This document shows positions 1 through 7,046 of a stretch of 16,505 bases of DNA, piece by piece. The notes under the pieces were generated by a model. That model worked only from the letters and a program-made list of their open reading frames with translations, did not search any database and was not told the DNA's origin. This DNA comes from Gammaproteobacteria bacterium (lineage in GTDB: Bacteria; Pseudomonadota; Gammaproteobacteria; Acidiferrobacterales; SZUA-150). Position 1 is the stretch's first letter, and each line of letters begins with the position of its first letter. The stretch spans positions 1 through 16,505 of the forward strand of contig JAOUNW010000029.1 in assembly GCA_029880755.1 (NCBI GenBank), written 5' to 3'. Made by a program: the position numbers and the translations under genes.

Positions 1-198
1 ATAATCATTGGCATCTTCAACAAAGGTCAGGCCATATTGCATGCCACCACAACCGCCGCCGCCGACAAACACCCTGATACCCAAAAGACCGGGGTCCGCC
101 TGGCTCATCAATTCGGCCATTTTTTCTGTGGCGGTCGATGTCAATTTTAATTCCAGATCGGTTAATTCGGCGGGATAATCGACGCTTGTCTGGCTCAT
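1..198 (-). CDS. A-type Fe-S cluster carrier (IscA/ErpA/HesB family), 3' end missing
   Basis: The first 66 codons run from an ATG at 198 and the gene leaves the window at base 1. The start is preceded by AGGAG at good spacing. The visible part carries the family signature VGGGGCGGMQYGLTF, with the first of three conserved cluster-binding cysteines at residue 50; the C-terminal C-x-C pair expected for the family would lie beyond the edge. A-type carriers hold [2Fe-2S] or [4Fe-4S] clusters and pass them to apo-enzymes in the cytoplasm. The Cys-Gly-Gly-Met version differs from the Cys-Ser-Gly-Phe of classical ErpA, so the exact subfamily is left open. It is divergent from yggX, another iron-handling gene, with 173 bp between them. 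The family call is firm; the paralogue is not. Confidence 0.88.
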   Translation of the reverse strand, partial: MSQTSVDYPAELTDLELKLTSTATEKMAELMSQADPGLLGIRVFVGGGGCGGMQYGLTFVEDANDY

Positions 199-232
199 AG
201 GATGCTCCTGAAGTTACAAAAATTAATATGCC

Positions 233-245
233 CCCTAATCTAGGG
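233..245. repeat. short perfect inverted repeat CCCTA-N3-TAGGG
   Basis: Five-base arms flank a 3-nt spacer (CCCTAATCTAGGG). It lies 35 bp upstream of the A-type carrier start, close to the TTAATA stretch at 223-228 (TATTAA on the minus strand) that could be its -10 element. It could be a small operator, but five-base arms are weak evidence. The spacer is too short for an IscR type 2 site. Confidence 0.3.
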
Positions 246-257
246 TGACTTAAGGGT

Positions 258-272
258 ATGCTAGTTTAGCAT
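258..272. repeat. short perfect inverted repeat ATGCTA-N3-TAGCAT
   Basis: Six-base arms with a 3-nt spacer lie in the divergent region between the A-type carrier gene and yggX. The spacer length is the same as in the neighbouring repeat at 233-245. It sits just upstream of a TATAAA (301-306) that could serve yggX. It could be a transcription-factor site for either gene; no known regulator was recognised. Confidence 0.3.
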
Positions 273-371
273 TTTGTTTCAGGATTGGTTACGATAGTCT
301 TATAAAGATAACCATATCAAGGGTGCAATCATTACGATTGTCCTCAACTAACTTTATGAAAGGTAAAGAAA

Positions 372-656
372 ATGTCCAGAACCATATACTGCCTGGTGCT
401 GAAAAAGGAAGCCGAAGGACTTGACCGGCCACCCCATCCCGGTGATTTGGGGAAACGGATTTATGACAACATCTCCCGGGAGGGCTGGAGCAAATGGCTG
501 GAACGTCTCACCATGATTATCAATGAAAATGGCCTGAGCACCGCCGACCCCAGAAGCATTGATTTAATAGAACAACACATGCTTGGTTTTCTGTTCGGAG
601 AGGGAAGCATGGGAGCAGCCCCCGCAGGATTTACGCCGCCAGGCAGAAAAAAATAA
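372..656 (+). CDS. yggX: YggX family Fe(II)-trafficking / oxidative damage protection protein
   Basis: The 94-aa product matches the YggX family along its length. It opens MSRTIYC with the conserved cysteine at residue 7, followed by an EAEGLD segment, a PGDLGKRIYDNIS stretch, a conserved tryptophan pair (GWSKWLE) and an EQHMLGFLF C-terminal helix; family members are about 90 aa. YggX proteins are small cytoplasmic proteins linked in Salmonella and E. coli to protection of Fe-S clusters and labile iron during oxidative stress, under SoxRS control there. The ATG is preceded by AAAGG about 8 nt upstream. A TATAAA at 301-306 could be the -10, but no good -35 is seen. The gene is divergent from an Fe-S carrier and ends 9 bp from the convergent GGDEF-EAL gene. 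Confidence 0.93.
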   Translation: MSRTIYCLVLKKEAEGLDRPPHPGDLGKRIYDNISREGWSKWLERLTMIINENGLSTADPRSIDLIEQHMLGFLFGEGSMGAAPAGFTPPGRKK

Positions 657-665
657 CATCCAGCC

Positions 666-3083
666 CTAACCGGACAAGACTACCAGCTTGGCAGGCTCAA
701 GAAGTTTTGGGGCTGCAATATACATTCCTTGGGCGTAGTCTATACCGATATCTGTCACCTGACGATAAATCGCGTCTGTCTCAACATACTCGGCAATGGT
801 TTTAATTCCCATAATATGGGAAACCTGATTAATGGATTTGACCATAGCCAAATCTGCCGCATCCGTGGCGATATCACGCACAAAAGTACCATCAATCTTT
901 ACATAGTCCACGGAAAGATTTTTCAGGTAGCCAAAAGAACTCAGGCCGCTCCCAAAATCATCCAATGCGAAGCGGCAACCGATATCTTTCAGACTTTTTA
1001 TCAGTAATGACGCCCTGGTCATGTTGGCAATGGCAGCAGTTTCCGTGATTTCAAAACAGACATGATCAGGAGAAATCTGGCTCTTATTAAATTCTTCAGC
1101 AATAAACGGCAGCAGGTCCTTCTCTGACAAGGATTGCCCTGAGAGGTTGATATTGAAGCAATCGATATTAAATCCCTGTGTACGGTTACACTCGCTGATG
1201 ATGGAAAATGCCTGCCTTATTACCCATTTATCCAGCAACGGCATCAGATTATAGCGTTCCGCCGCAGGCAAGAAAGACATGGGAGGAATCAACTTTCCGC
1301 CCTCGCCCATCATCCGTATCAATAGTTCGTATTGGTGACCCAGGTTGTTAACTGGATCCAATGGACGAATCTCCTGAGCATGAAGGCAAAACAGTCCCGC
1401 CTCCAGGGCATTATTGATTTTCTTGACCCAGTTAATCTCGCCCTGGCGTTGTTTAAGCGTACGATCATCGGGATAAAAAACGTGTATGCGGTTGCGCCCC
1501 CGGTCTTTGGCAGCGTAGCAGGCAATATCAGCAGCACGAAACAAGTCAGAAATATTGCCGCTAGCAGGCGTAACCGCTACCACGCCAATACTTACCCCAA
1601 GCTCAAAGGACTTGTCTTCCCATATAAATCGGAAGTTTCGTATGCTCTGGCGAATATCCTCTGATATGCATTGAGCAGCACCCAGATCACAGGCCTCCAA
1701 TAACATACCAAATTCATCGCCACCCAGGCGGGCAAGTATGTCCTGTTTTCGTACCTTGTTTTTTAGGATCATTGACACCTGCCGAAGCAGCTCATCACCG
1801 GCAGCGTGGCCACAGGTATCATTTACCACCTTGAACATATCCAGATCGATATAACACAAGGCGTGTTGGGTATCATTATTTCTGGCGTGCTCGATCGCAT
1901 TGGTCAGCCGCTGCTCAAACTCCCGCCGGTTATAAAGCCCGGTTAACACATCATGACAAGCCTGGTAACCCAGCTCACGACTTAAGGCACGCATTTCAGT
2001 AACATCGTGAAATACCAACACAGCACCTGCGCTTTGAGCCTCAGTTGACAATATGGGCGCTGCTGTCGCCTCGATGGCGTGATCTTCGCCTCCCCTGGTT
2101 TTTAGCACAACATCATTGGAGATCGTTACGACTTCTCCTTTCTCCAGCGCATTCCTTACCAGGTTGGGTTCAGATTCATAATTGCTGTCATGGACGATGT
2201 TAAATACTTCTGTAATATCTACGCCAAGCGCATCACCGTGTTTCCAGCCCGTGAGGATTTCCGCTGCATAGTTTAACGACTCCACTCTTCCCTGCGAGTC
2301 AGTAGTAATTACACCGTCGCCGATACTGTATAACGTGACCTGAGCTCTTTCCTTTTCATGGCGCAACTTCTTATCTATTTTACTGGTACGGCGCACCACG
2401 ACGATAGCGATCATCAAACTCAAGCCGATGGCGGAGGCTGTCATAACCACCATCCATGACCGTGTCCGCTCATAGCTCGCCAGAGTATTTTCTGATGCCC
2501 TTTTAGCGGCCTTTTCCTGTGTTGCCGATAATAGATCAAGTTGCTCGAGTACCGCTTCCTGTAGTGGCACCACCCGGCCCACCAGTAATTTTCGTGCTTC
2601 GCTAATTTTCCCGTCCAGCGTCAATCCAGCGGCGCGTTCCTGAAGTGGCACAACTCTCTGGGTGGAATCATTCTGGCGATCAAGAATCTCCTGCTCCTGT
2701 TGTGTCATTGATAACGATAAAAGCTTTAAACGTGCGTCTGTAAAATTACTGGCATTGTTATTAAACTGCGTCCATTCATGGTCGCGCTCGAACAGATCGC
2801 CTAACAACACCATCCTGTGCAGGCTCAACGTTCTTTCCCTGGCAGCAACACGCATACGTGTTACCAGCATGATTTTCTCCATGTGATTACTGACAATGCT
2901 ATCGAGACGCTTTTGCATCATATCCATGCGCCCTAACCCCACGAGAGTCATGGTCACCATTAACACAAGGATGGCAAAAAACCCGGTCAGCAGTCCCAGT
3001 CCGGGACCGGAAACCCATATTCGGCTCAGGGACCTAAAGCAAAACAGACATTTCTGAACGCAGCTCATAGACCAAATATGCAA
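666..3083 (-). CDS. Membrane-bound PAS-GGDEF-EAL c-di-GMP synthase/phosphodiesterase
   Basis: The 805-aa protein has a membrane helix near residues 26-50, a mostly helical, apparently periplasmic sensor region (about 51-208), a second helix (209-230), a PAS domain (about 245-365), a GGDEF domain (about 372-537) and an EAL domain (about 550-800). The active-site motif GGDEF is at 454-458, and an RKQD inhibitory-site motif (445-448) lies five residues before it. In the EAL domain the signature reads Glu-Leu-Leu (E586). The other expected metal and catalytic residues are present: N646, E678, D708-D709, K729, E765 and Q785. Both activities are therefore plausible, probably switched by the sensor and PAS parts. 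The start chosen is TTG at 3083 because AAGGAAG lies at proper spacing; an ATG five codons later lacks a ribosome site. No co-transcribed neighbour is evident. Confidence 0.93.
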   Translation of the reverse strand: MHIWSMSCVQKCLFCFRSLSRIWVSGPGLGLLTGFFAILVLMVTMTLVGLGRMDMMQKRLDSIVSNHMEKIMLVTRMRVAARERTLSLHRMVLLGDLFERDHEWTQFNNNASNFTDARLKLLSLSMTQQEQEILDRQNDSTQRVVPLQERAAGLTLDGKISEARKLLVGRVVPLQEAVLEQLDLLSATQEKAAKRASENTLASYERTRSWMVVMTASAIGLSLMIAIVVVRRTSKIDKKLRHEKERAQVTLYSIGDGVITTDSQGRVESLNYAAEILTGWKHGDALGVDITEVFNIVHDSNYESEPNLVRNALEKGEVVTISNDVVLKTRGGEDHAIEATAAPILSTEAQSAGAVLVFHDVTEMRALSRELGYQACHDVLTGLYNRREFEQRLTNAIEHARNNDTQHALCYIDLDMFKVVNDTCGHAAGDELLRQVSMILKNKVRKQDILARLGGDEFGMLLEACDLGAAQCISEDIRQSIRNFRFIWEDKSFELGVSIGVVAVTPASGNISDLFRAADIACYAAKDRGRNRIHVFYPDDRTLKQRQGEINWVKKINNALEAGLFCLHAQEIRPLDPVNNLGHQYELLIRMMGEGGKLIPPMSFLPAAERYNLMPLLDKWVIRQAFSIISECNRTQGFNIDCFNINLSGQSLSEKDLLPFIAEEFNKSQISPDHVCFEITETAAIANMTRASLLIKSLKDIGCRFALDDFGSGLSSFGYLKNLSVDYVKIDGTFVRDIATDAADLAMVKSINQVSHIMGIKTIAEYVETDAIYRQVTDIGIDYAQGMYIAAPKLLEPAKLVVLSG

Positions 3084-3397
3084 CCAGCTTCCTTATTGAA
3101 ATATCGACACAAGGCATGGCGATACGCGCTAACTTCCTGCGCGCCCTGACCCCTCTTCACCCCCTTCCGCTAAAGGGGCTCTGGATCAATAACATTGCAA
3201 TTAACATGCCTAGAGCGGGATCACCGGGTTATAGGCATAAGCTACTGATAAATATCGCTGTTTGGTTTCAGTTTGAGTCAAATAGAAGAGAAGAAATGAG
3301 CCCGGAGCGGCCACAAATGCCCGGGTGCGGCATTAAAGGCGGCAGGCCCCCAGGAGGGGCCTCTATTAACGAGGCCCTGCCTGCCGTTAGCGACGTA
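3084..3397. other. 314-bp non-coding stretch between the hydrolase gene and the GGDEF-EAL gene
   Basis: No convincing gene was found. The stretch holds several inverted repeats: CCCCTT/AAGGGG at 3161-3178, ATGCCTA/TAGGCAT at 3206-3238 (19-nt spacer) and a GC-rich hairpin set at 3341-3385. It must contain the promoter of the GGDEF-EAL gene, since the upstream gene is separated from it by the hairpins, but no clear -35/-10 pair was seen. A plus-strand open frame crossing this region is mostly antisense to the hydrolase gene and was not accepted. Confidence 0.6.
3341..3385 (-). terminator. GC-rich nested hairpin after the hydrolase gene, probable terminator
   Basis: Read on the minus strand, an outer GGCAGG/CCTGCC stem (3341-3346 with 3380-3385) encloses a perfect 7-bp stem GGGCCTC/GAGGCCC (3357-3363 with 3371-3377, 7-nt loop). 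The same bases can instead form AGGCCCC-CAGGA-GGGGCCT (3344-3362). The hairpin starts 12 bp after the hydrolase stop codon. Only a short CTTTAAT follows rather than a clean U-run, so it may be an imperfect or Rho-assisted terminator. Confidence 0.5.
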
Positions 3398-4198
3398 TCA
3401 GGGTTTGGCAAACACGCGTTTAAACAATTTACTCATTTCCTTCCAGGAGGCTTTATCCGCCTTTTTGTTATACGCCAGCGGCAAATTGAATTTTTTGCCA
3501 TTGGCGTCAGCGCCAGGGTTGGTGAAAGAGTGCTTAGCGCCCGGATAAGATATGAAACGGTAATCCACGCCCGCCTGATCCATCTCTTTCTTGAAGGCAG
3601 CGATCTGCTCCTTAGGGACAAAAGGATCATCAGCGCCATTGGCCACCAGGATTTTTGCTTTGATTTTTCCTTTTTGTGCAGGTGAGTTGGTTCCAAGACT
3701 TCCATGAAAACTGGCTACTGCATCCAAATCAACACCCCGTCTTGCCATTTCCAGAACAATCGCCCCGCCAAAGCAATATCCGATCGCGGCAATCCTTTCC
3801 GGGTCTGTAGTAGAGTGTTTCTGTAACAACTTGAGCGCGGCGTCGAATCTTGCCTGAGCAACGTCCATATTCTTTTTTACTTCCCCGGAAAACTTTCCGG
3901 CATCGTCAGGGTGATGGGCCTGTTTACCACCGCCATACATATCCAGCGCCAGAGCGGTATAACCCATTTTGGCCAATGCCTCGGCACGGTTTCGCGCATG
4001 TTCGTTGTGCCCCCACCATTCATGCACCACCAACACGCCGGGTCGCTTTCCTTTTGCACTATCGTCATAAGCCAAATACCCTTTCATTTGGGTGCCATTG
4101 GCTTCGTAGGTAACATCCTCGGTTTGCAGCGCTGCCTGCGCAGCCGTCCAAATAAAACAACTTACAAAAATAAGTACACGTAACAACTGTTGCTTCAT
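3398..4198 (-). CDS. Exported dienelactone hydrolase family protein
   Basis: This 266-aa alpha/beta hydrolase starts at an ATG preceded by GGGAG. Residues 1-22 look like a Sec signal peptide ending AQA, so the enzyme should be periplasmic. The dienelactone hydrolase signatures are present: VVHEWWG with the family glutamate (E60), the nucleophile elbow GYCFGG with C142, the acid residue D191 in GADDPFVP, and H223 in GAKHSF, giving a Cys-Asp-His triad. The family opens lactone and ester bonds, but the natural substrate of exported versions like this one is generally unknown. It follows napC on the same strand after 76 bp, so read-through from the nap operon is possible, though it is not a known nap gene. 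The fold and family are certain; the substrate is not. Confidence 0.9.
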   Translation of the reverse strand: MKQQLLRVLIFVSCFIWTAAQAALQTEDVTYEANGTQMKGYLAYDDSAKGKRPGVLVVHEWWGHNEHARNRAEALAKMGYTALALDMYGGGKQAHHPDDAGKFSGEVKKNMDVAQARFDAALKLLQKHSTTDPERIAAIGYCFGGAIVLEMARRGVDLDAVASFHGSLGTNSPAQKGKIKAKILVANGADDPFVPKEQIAAFKKEMDQAGVDYRFISYPGAKHSFTNPGADANGKKFNLPLAYNKKADKASWKEMSKLFKRVFAKP

Positions 4199-4236
4199 TT
4201 TGCTCTCCCATCCAAATAAAGGAGAAGCATTCTAAC

Positions 4237-4262
4237 GCCAATGAAATAAATTGCGAATTGGC
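4237..4262 (-). terminator. weak inverted repeat after napC, possible operon end
   Basis: Six-base arms GCCAAT/ATTGGC are separated by a 14-nt AT-rich spacer and lie 12 bp past the napC stop codon. No U-tract follows on the minus strand. It is the only hairpin candidate between napC and the hydrolase gene, so it may reduce read-through, or it may be chance. Confidence 0.25.
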
Positions 4263-4274
4263 TGTTTATTTTCC

Positions 4275-4880
4275 TTACTGAATCTGACCATTTTTCATGC
4301 CGGCAGGCAAGGAATGTGCGATCCCCTGGTGACAATCGATGCAGGTTTTATCAGACTCCAGTCCTTCCTGGTGCAGGCGGCTGGCACGGCGTCCCTGGGC
4401 GCTATAATCCATGGACTCAAACTCGTGACAGTTACGGCATTCCCTTGAGTCAGTTTTCTTCATGGATGCCCAAACATGTTGGGCCAACTCCAGACGCTTG
4501 GCCTCAAACTTCTCCGGAGTGCTCACGCTACGCAACACCTTATGAAACAGCTCATTTGATGCCTGAATCTTCCGTAAAAATTTATGTGTCCACTCTTTCG
4601 GAACATGGCAGTCCGGGCAAGTCGCCCTTACACCGGTACGGTTAGTGTAGTGAATTGTCCCCCGGTACTCCCTGTAAACATTTTCTTCCATCTCATGACA
4701 GGAGATGCAGAACGTCTCGGTATTGGTGGCCTCCATCGCTGTATTAAAACCACCCCAGAAAATAATACCTGCGACGAATCCGACACTCAGTAGTGCCCCC
4801 AGGGAATATTTCGTGCTTGGCCGCTTCGAGACCTCCCACAACTGAACAACGAGTTTACCAAGCTTACTATCTTTTAACAT
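4275..4880 (-). CDS. napC: NapC, membrane-anchored tetraheme c-type cytochrome (quinol dehydrogenase)
   Basis: The 201-aa product belongs to the NapC/NirT family. It has a short cytoplasmic N-terminus, one membrane anchor (about residues 25-45) and a periplasmic domain with four CXXCH heme sites: CISCH (58-62), CPDCH (88-92), CRNCH (148-152) and CIDCH (180-184). NapC takes electrons from membrane quinol and gives them to NapB. The ATG at 4880 is preferred over a GTG three codons upstream, because AGGTGG is well placed for the ATG and nothing suitable precedes the GTG. It is the last nap gene, 53 bp after napB. Maturation needs the Ccm heme-attachment system, which is not encoded here, unlike in E. 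coli where ccm genes follow nap. Confidence 0.96.
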   Translation of the reverse strand: MLKDSKLGKLVVQLWEVSKRPSTKYSLGALLSVGFVAGIIFWGGFNTAMEATNTETFCISCHEMEENVYREYRGTIHYTNRTGVRATCPDCHVPKEWTHKFLRKIQASNELFHKVLRSVSTPEKFEAKRLELAQHVWASMKKTDSRECRNCHEFESMDYSAQGRRASRLHQEGLESDKTCIDCHQGIAHSLPAGMKNGQIQ

Positions 4881-4933
4881 GGTCACCACCTGATTCGAAA
4901 TTATTATCCACTTTACATTGCGCTTTTACGAGA

Positions 4934-5404
4934 CTACTGCTGTTTGACCGCCTGTATAGGGTCAAAGGTATTCTCGACAAGGGGTTTGGCATCTACTTGC
5001 GGTACGTGACACTGGTCACAGAAATAACGTCTAGGTGATACATTGGCCATATCGGTTCCTGCTCTGTCCTTGAAATGCGTCAAACTGATCTTGGTGGCAC
5101 CCACTTCTTTATAACGGCTCCAGCTATGACAGCTGAGGCATTTATTATTTTTGGCCGTAATCTCATAGGTATCCGTCTTATGAGGAATCAGTGGAGGTTG
5201 CTGTACATAATCCCTTGGAATCGGATCACGATCCCGCTGCCATTGTTTCATAGCTGGCGCACCGTTTTCCTCTGCTATCGGTACTTTTCCGCGTAAAGAC
5301 TGTACAACCTGGTCCGCCGCGTTCGCATTCAACACTGAATTAGTAAACTGAACAATAACGGCACCAAACGCGATGACCAAAGTCAGCATCATGGGCTTCT
5401 TCAT
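4934..5404 (-). CDS. napB: NapB, diheme c-type cytochrome subunit of periplasmic nitrate reductase
   Basis: This 156-aa exported cytochrome has a signal peptide with likely cleavage after ANA (about residue 29) and two CXXCH heme sites, CLSCH (89-93) and CDQCH (129-133). His75 (in LIPHKT) and His110 (in SLTHF) match the distal heme ligands expected for NapB. The length is normal for the family. NapB binds NapA in the periplasm and relays electrons from NapC. The start ATG overlaps the napH stop codon by four bases (ATGA), so translation is probably coupled to napH. Confidence 0.95.
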   Translation of the reverse strand: MKKPMMLTLVIAFGAVIVQFTNSVLNANAADQVVQSLRGKVPIAEENGAPAMKQWQRDRDPIPRDYVQQPPLIPHKTDTYEITAKNNKCLSCHSWSRYKEVGATKISLTHFKDRAGTDMANVSPRRYFCDQCHVPQVDAKPLVENTFDPIQAVKQQ

Positions 5405-6267
5405 GGCATTGCCTCCATCTGATTATTGAAACGACTGCTAAATTGAAAAACTTTCTTGGAACATACATCTATACATCGTCCGCAATTGGTACATTGCGGT
5501 GATAAAATAACCGGTCCAATATTCTTTTCCACACCCTTCAATGCAGGCGAGATTACCTTTGGTTCCGGGCAAACTGCAAAACAATCCAAACAGTCGTTGC
5601 ACGCATTACGGCGGCTAGCGCTGATACGTAACGGACTGTAGCTTGCCAGTAAACTGTAAAACGCGCCAACTGGACATAAATGACCACACCATCCTCTACG
5701 ACTGACAACCAGATCAAACAAAAAGACTGCCAGAACTATCGTCCATGCGAAACCCATGCCGAAGATCACTCCCCGATGCAACATGGAAACCGGATTAACC
5801 AGTTCCCATGCTATAACACCTGACGCAACCGCTACGATGAAAGTGGCAGCCAATAACCAATAGCGAAGAGAGCTTCTCAGAGATACGCTGCTTGACAATC
5901 CAAGTTGGCGCCTTAACCATTCTGATAAATCAGTAATAATATTCACCGGACATACCCAGGAACAATAGCTGCGGCCACCGATTAAAATATAGAATCCCGC
6001 AACCACCACTGCGCCAATAACGACATCGGCCATCAGGCTCTGGCCCGCCAACAAAGACTGTAGTGCAACATAGGGATCCGTCAGTGGTAAAATATCCAGC
6101 GTCAAACTTGAATTAAGGTTGCCTTTAACAACCCAAATGTCGGCCCATGGACCTGCCAAAAATAACAAAAGAATGCCGATTTGACTTGAGCGCCTCAATA
6201 ACAGCCATTGATGGCTCTTCCACCAGCCTTTCTCTTTTACTGCATCAGCACCAGGCATTGGTTTCAT
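5401..6267 (-). CDS. napH: NapH, membrane ferredoxin-type quinol dehydrogenase component
   Basis: This 288-aa integral membrane protein has about four membrane helices (near residues 24-46, 80-97, 136-154 and 166-188). It has two NapH-typical CxxxCP motifs, CSWVCP (102-107) and CGHLCP (194-199), and two C-terminal [4Fe-4S] motifs, CNDCLDCFAVCP (223-234) and CTNCGRCIDVCS (259-270). With NapG it forms an alternative quinol-oxidising module feeding the periplasmic reductase; in E. coli it favours ubiquinol. Its ATG overlaps the napG stop codon (ATGA at 6264-6267), and its own stop overlaps the napB start in the same way, making napG-napH-napB a coupled run. Confidence 0.95.
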   Translation of the reverse strand: MKPMPGADAVKEKGWWKSHQWLLLRRSSQIGILLLFLAGPWADIWVVKGNLNSSLTLDILPLTDPYVALQSLLAGQSLMADVVIGAVVVAGFYILIGGRSYCSWVCPVNIITDLSEWLRRQLGLSSSVSLRSSLRYWLLAATFIVAVASGVIAWELVNPVSMLHRGVIFGMGFAWTIVLAVFLFDLVVSRRGWCGHLCPVGAFYSLLASYSPLRISASRRNACNDCLDCFAVCPEPKVISPALKGVEKNIGPVILSPQCTNCGRCIDVCSKKVFQFSSRFNNQMEAMP

Positions 6268-7037
6268 TGATAGGACTCCGGCAAACGATCCGGCAAATCA
6301 ATGATGCCCGGGACCAGGGGCTTTCCGGCCTTCTCTTTTTCTTCCCAACCGAGCCGATAGTGTTGCCCGGGGGCGCCTTTGGCAAGATGTAATGGCAACA
6401 CCTTGATAGCGGCTTGCTCAAGAACACAGGACTTCTCACACTTGCCGCAGCCGGTACAATACTCTGAGTGGACGACAGGAATAAAGCGGGAATGCTTTCC
6501 AGTTCTGACATTGTGTTGAAGATCCAATGTGATGGCCTTATCAATTACCGGACACACTCGATAACAAACATCGCAGCGCAAGCCAAGAAAATTCAGGCAG
6601 TTCTCCTGGTCCACGAGCACTGCCAACCCCATTTTGGCATTATCAATGTCCGTCAAACTCTTATCCAACGCACCAGTGGGGCAGGCTGCTACACAGGGGA
6701 TATCCTCGCACATCTCGCAGGGTATATCTCGCGCAACAAAATAAGGAGAGCCGGTTGCCACCTGACTGCCAAATTCCGATAAACGCAAGGTATCGAAAGG
6801 GCAAGCCCTGACACACAGGCCGCAACGCACACAGGCACCGAGAAACTGATCCTCGTTCAACGCACCCGGAGGTCGAATGGCATCTGCCGGTAAGGCACGC
6901 GCCTTGCGCGCTAACATAGCCAATGGTAAACCGAACAGCACCACCCCGCAGGTGACCTTAACCGCGTCAGACAGAAATTTTCGCCTGCCATAAAACGCGG
7001 AGCGCTCTGCCGCTTGAAAAAGCCCCCGGGTGTTCAC
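6264..7037 (-). CDS. napG: NapG, Tat-exported ferredoxin-type protein with four [4Fe-4S] motifs
   Basis: The 257-aa protein has a twin-arginine motif GRRKFL (17-22) followed by a hydrophobic stretch, then four cysteine clusters: CVRCGLCVRACP (69-80), CEMCEDIPCVAACP (107-120), a third at C147/C155/C158/C162, and CTGCGKCEKSC (194-204). NapG is exported folded and works with NapH to pass quinol electrons towards NapB/NapA. The GTG at 7037 is preferred over the TTG one codon earlier, because the ribosome site AGGAG then lies 6 nt upstream; that site partly overlaps the napA stop codon. The napA-napG gap is only 9 bp. Confidence 0.95.
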   Translation of the reverse strand: MNTRGLFQAAERSAFYGRRKFLSDAVKVTCGVVLFGLPLAMLARKARALPADAIRPPGALNEDQFLGACVRCGLCVRACPFDTLRLSEFGSQVATGSPYFVARDIPCEMCEDIPCVAACPTGALDKSLTDIDNAKMGLAVLVDQENCLNFLGLRCDVCYRVCPVIDKAITLDLQHNVRTGKHSRFIPVVHSEYCTGCGKCEKSCVLEQAAIKVLPLHLAKGAPGQHYRLGWEEKEKAGKPLVPGIIDLPDRLPESYQ

Positions 7038-7046
7038 CAACTACTC

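Noticed and set aside
233..245. IscR type 2 site in front of the Fe-S carrier gene
   Set aside because: The halves look similar (CCnYA...TRnGG) but the spacer is 3 nt instead of 7.
3116..3685. 189-codon plus-strand open frame
   Set aside because: Half of it is antisense to the well-supported hydrolase gene and the rest crosses the hairpin-rich non-coding stretch; no ribosome site and no recognisable protein features.
4100..4198. Lipoprotein signal in the hydrolase (Cys14 in the signal region)
   Set aside because: The residues before the cysteine (Phe-Val-Ser) do not form a lipobox; a normal signal peptidase I site AQA-A follows.
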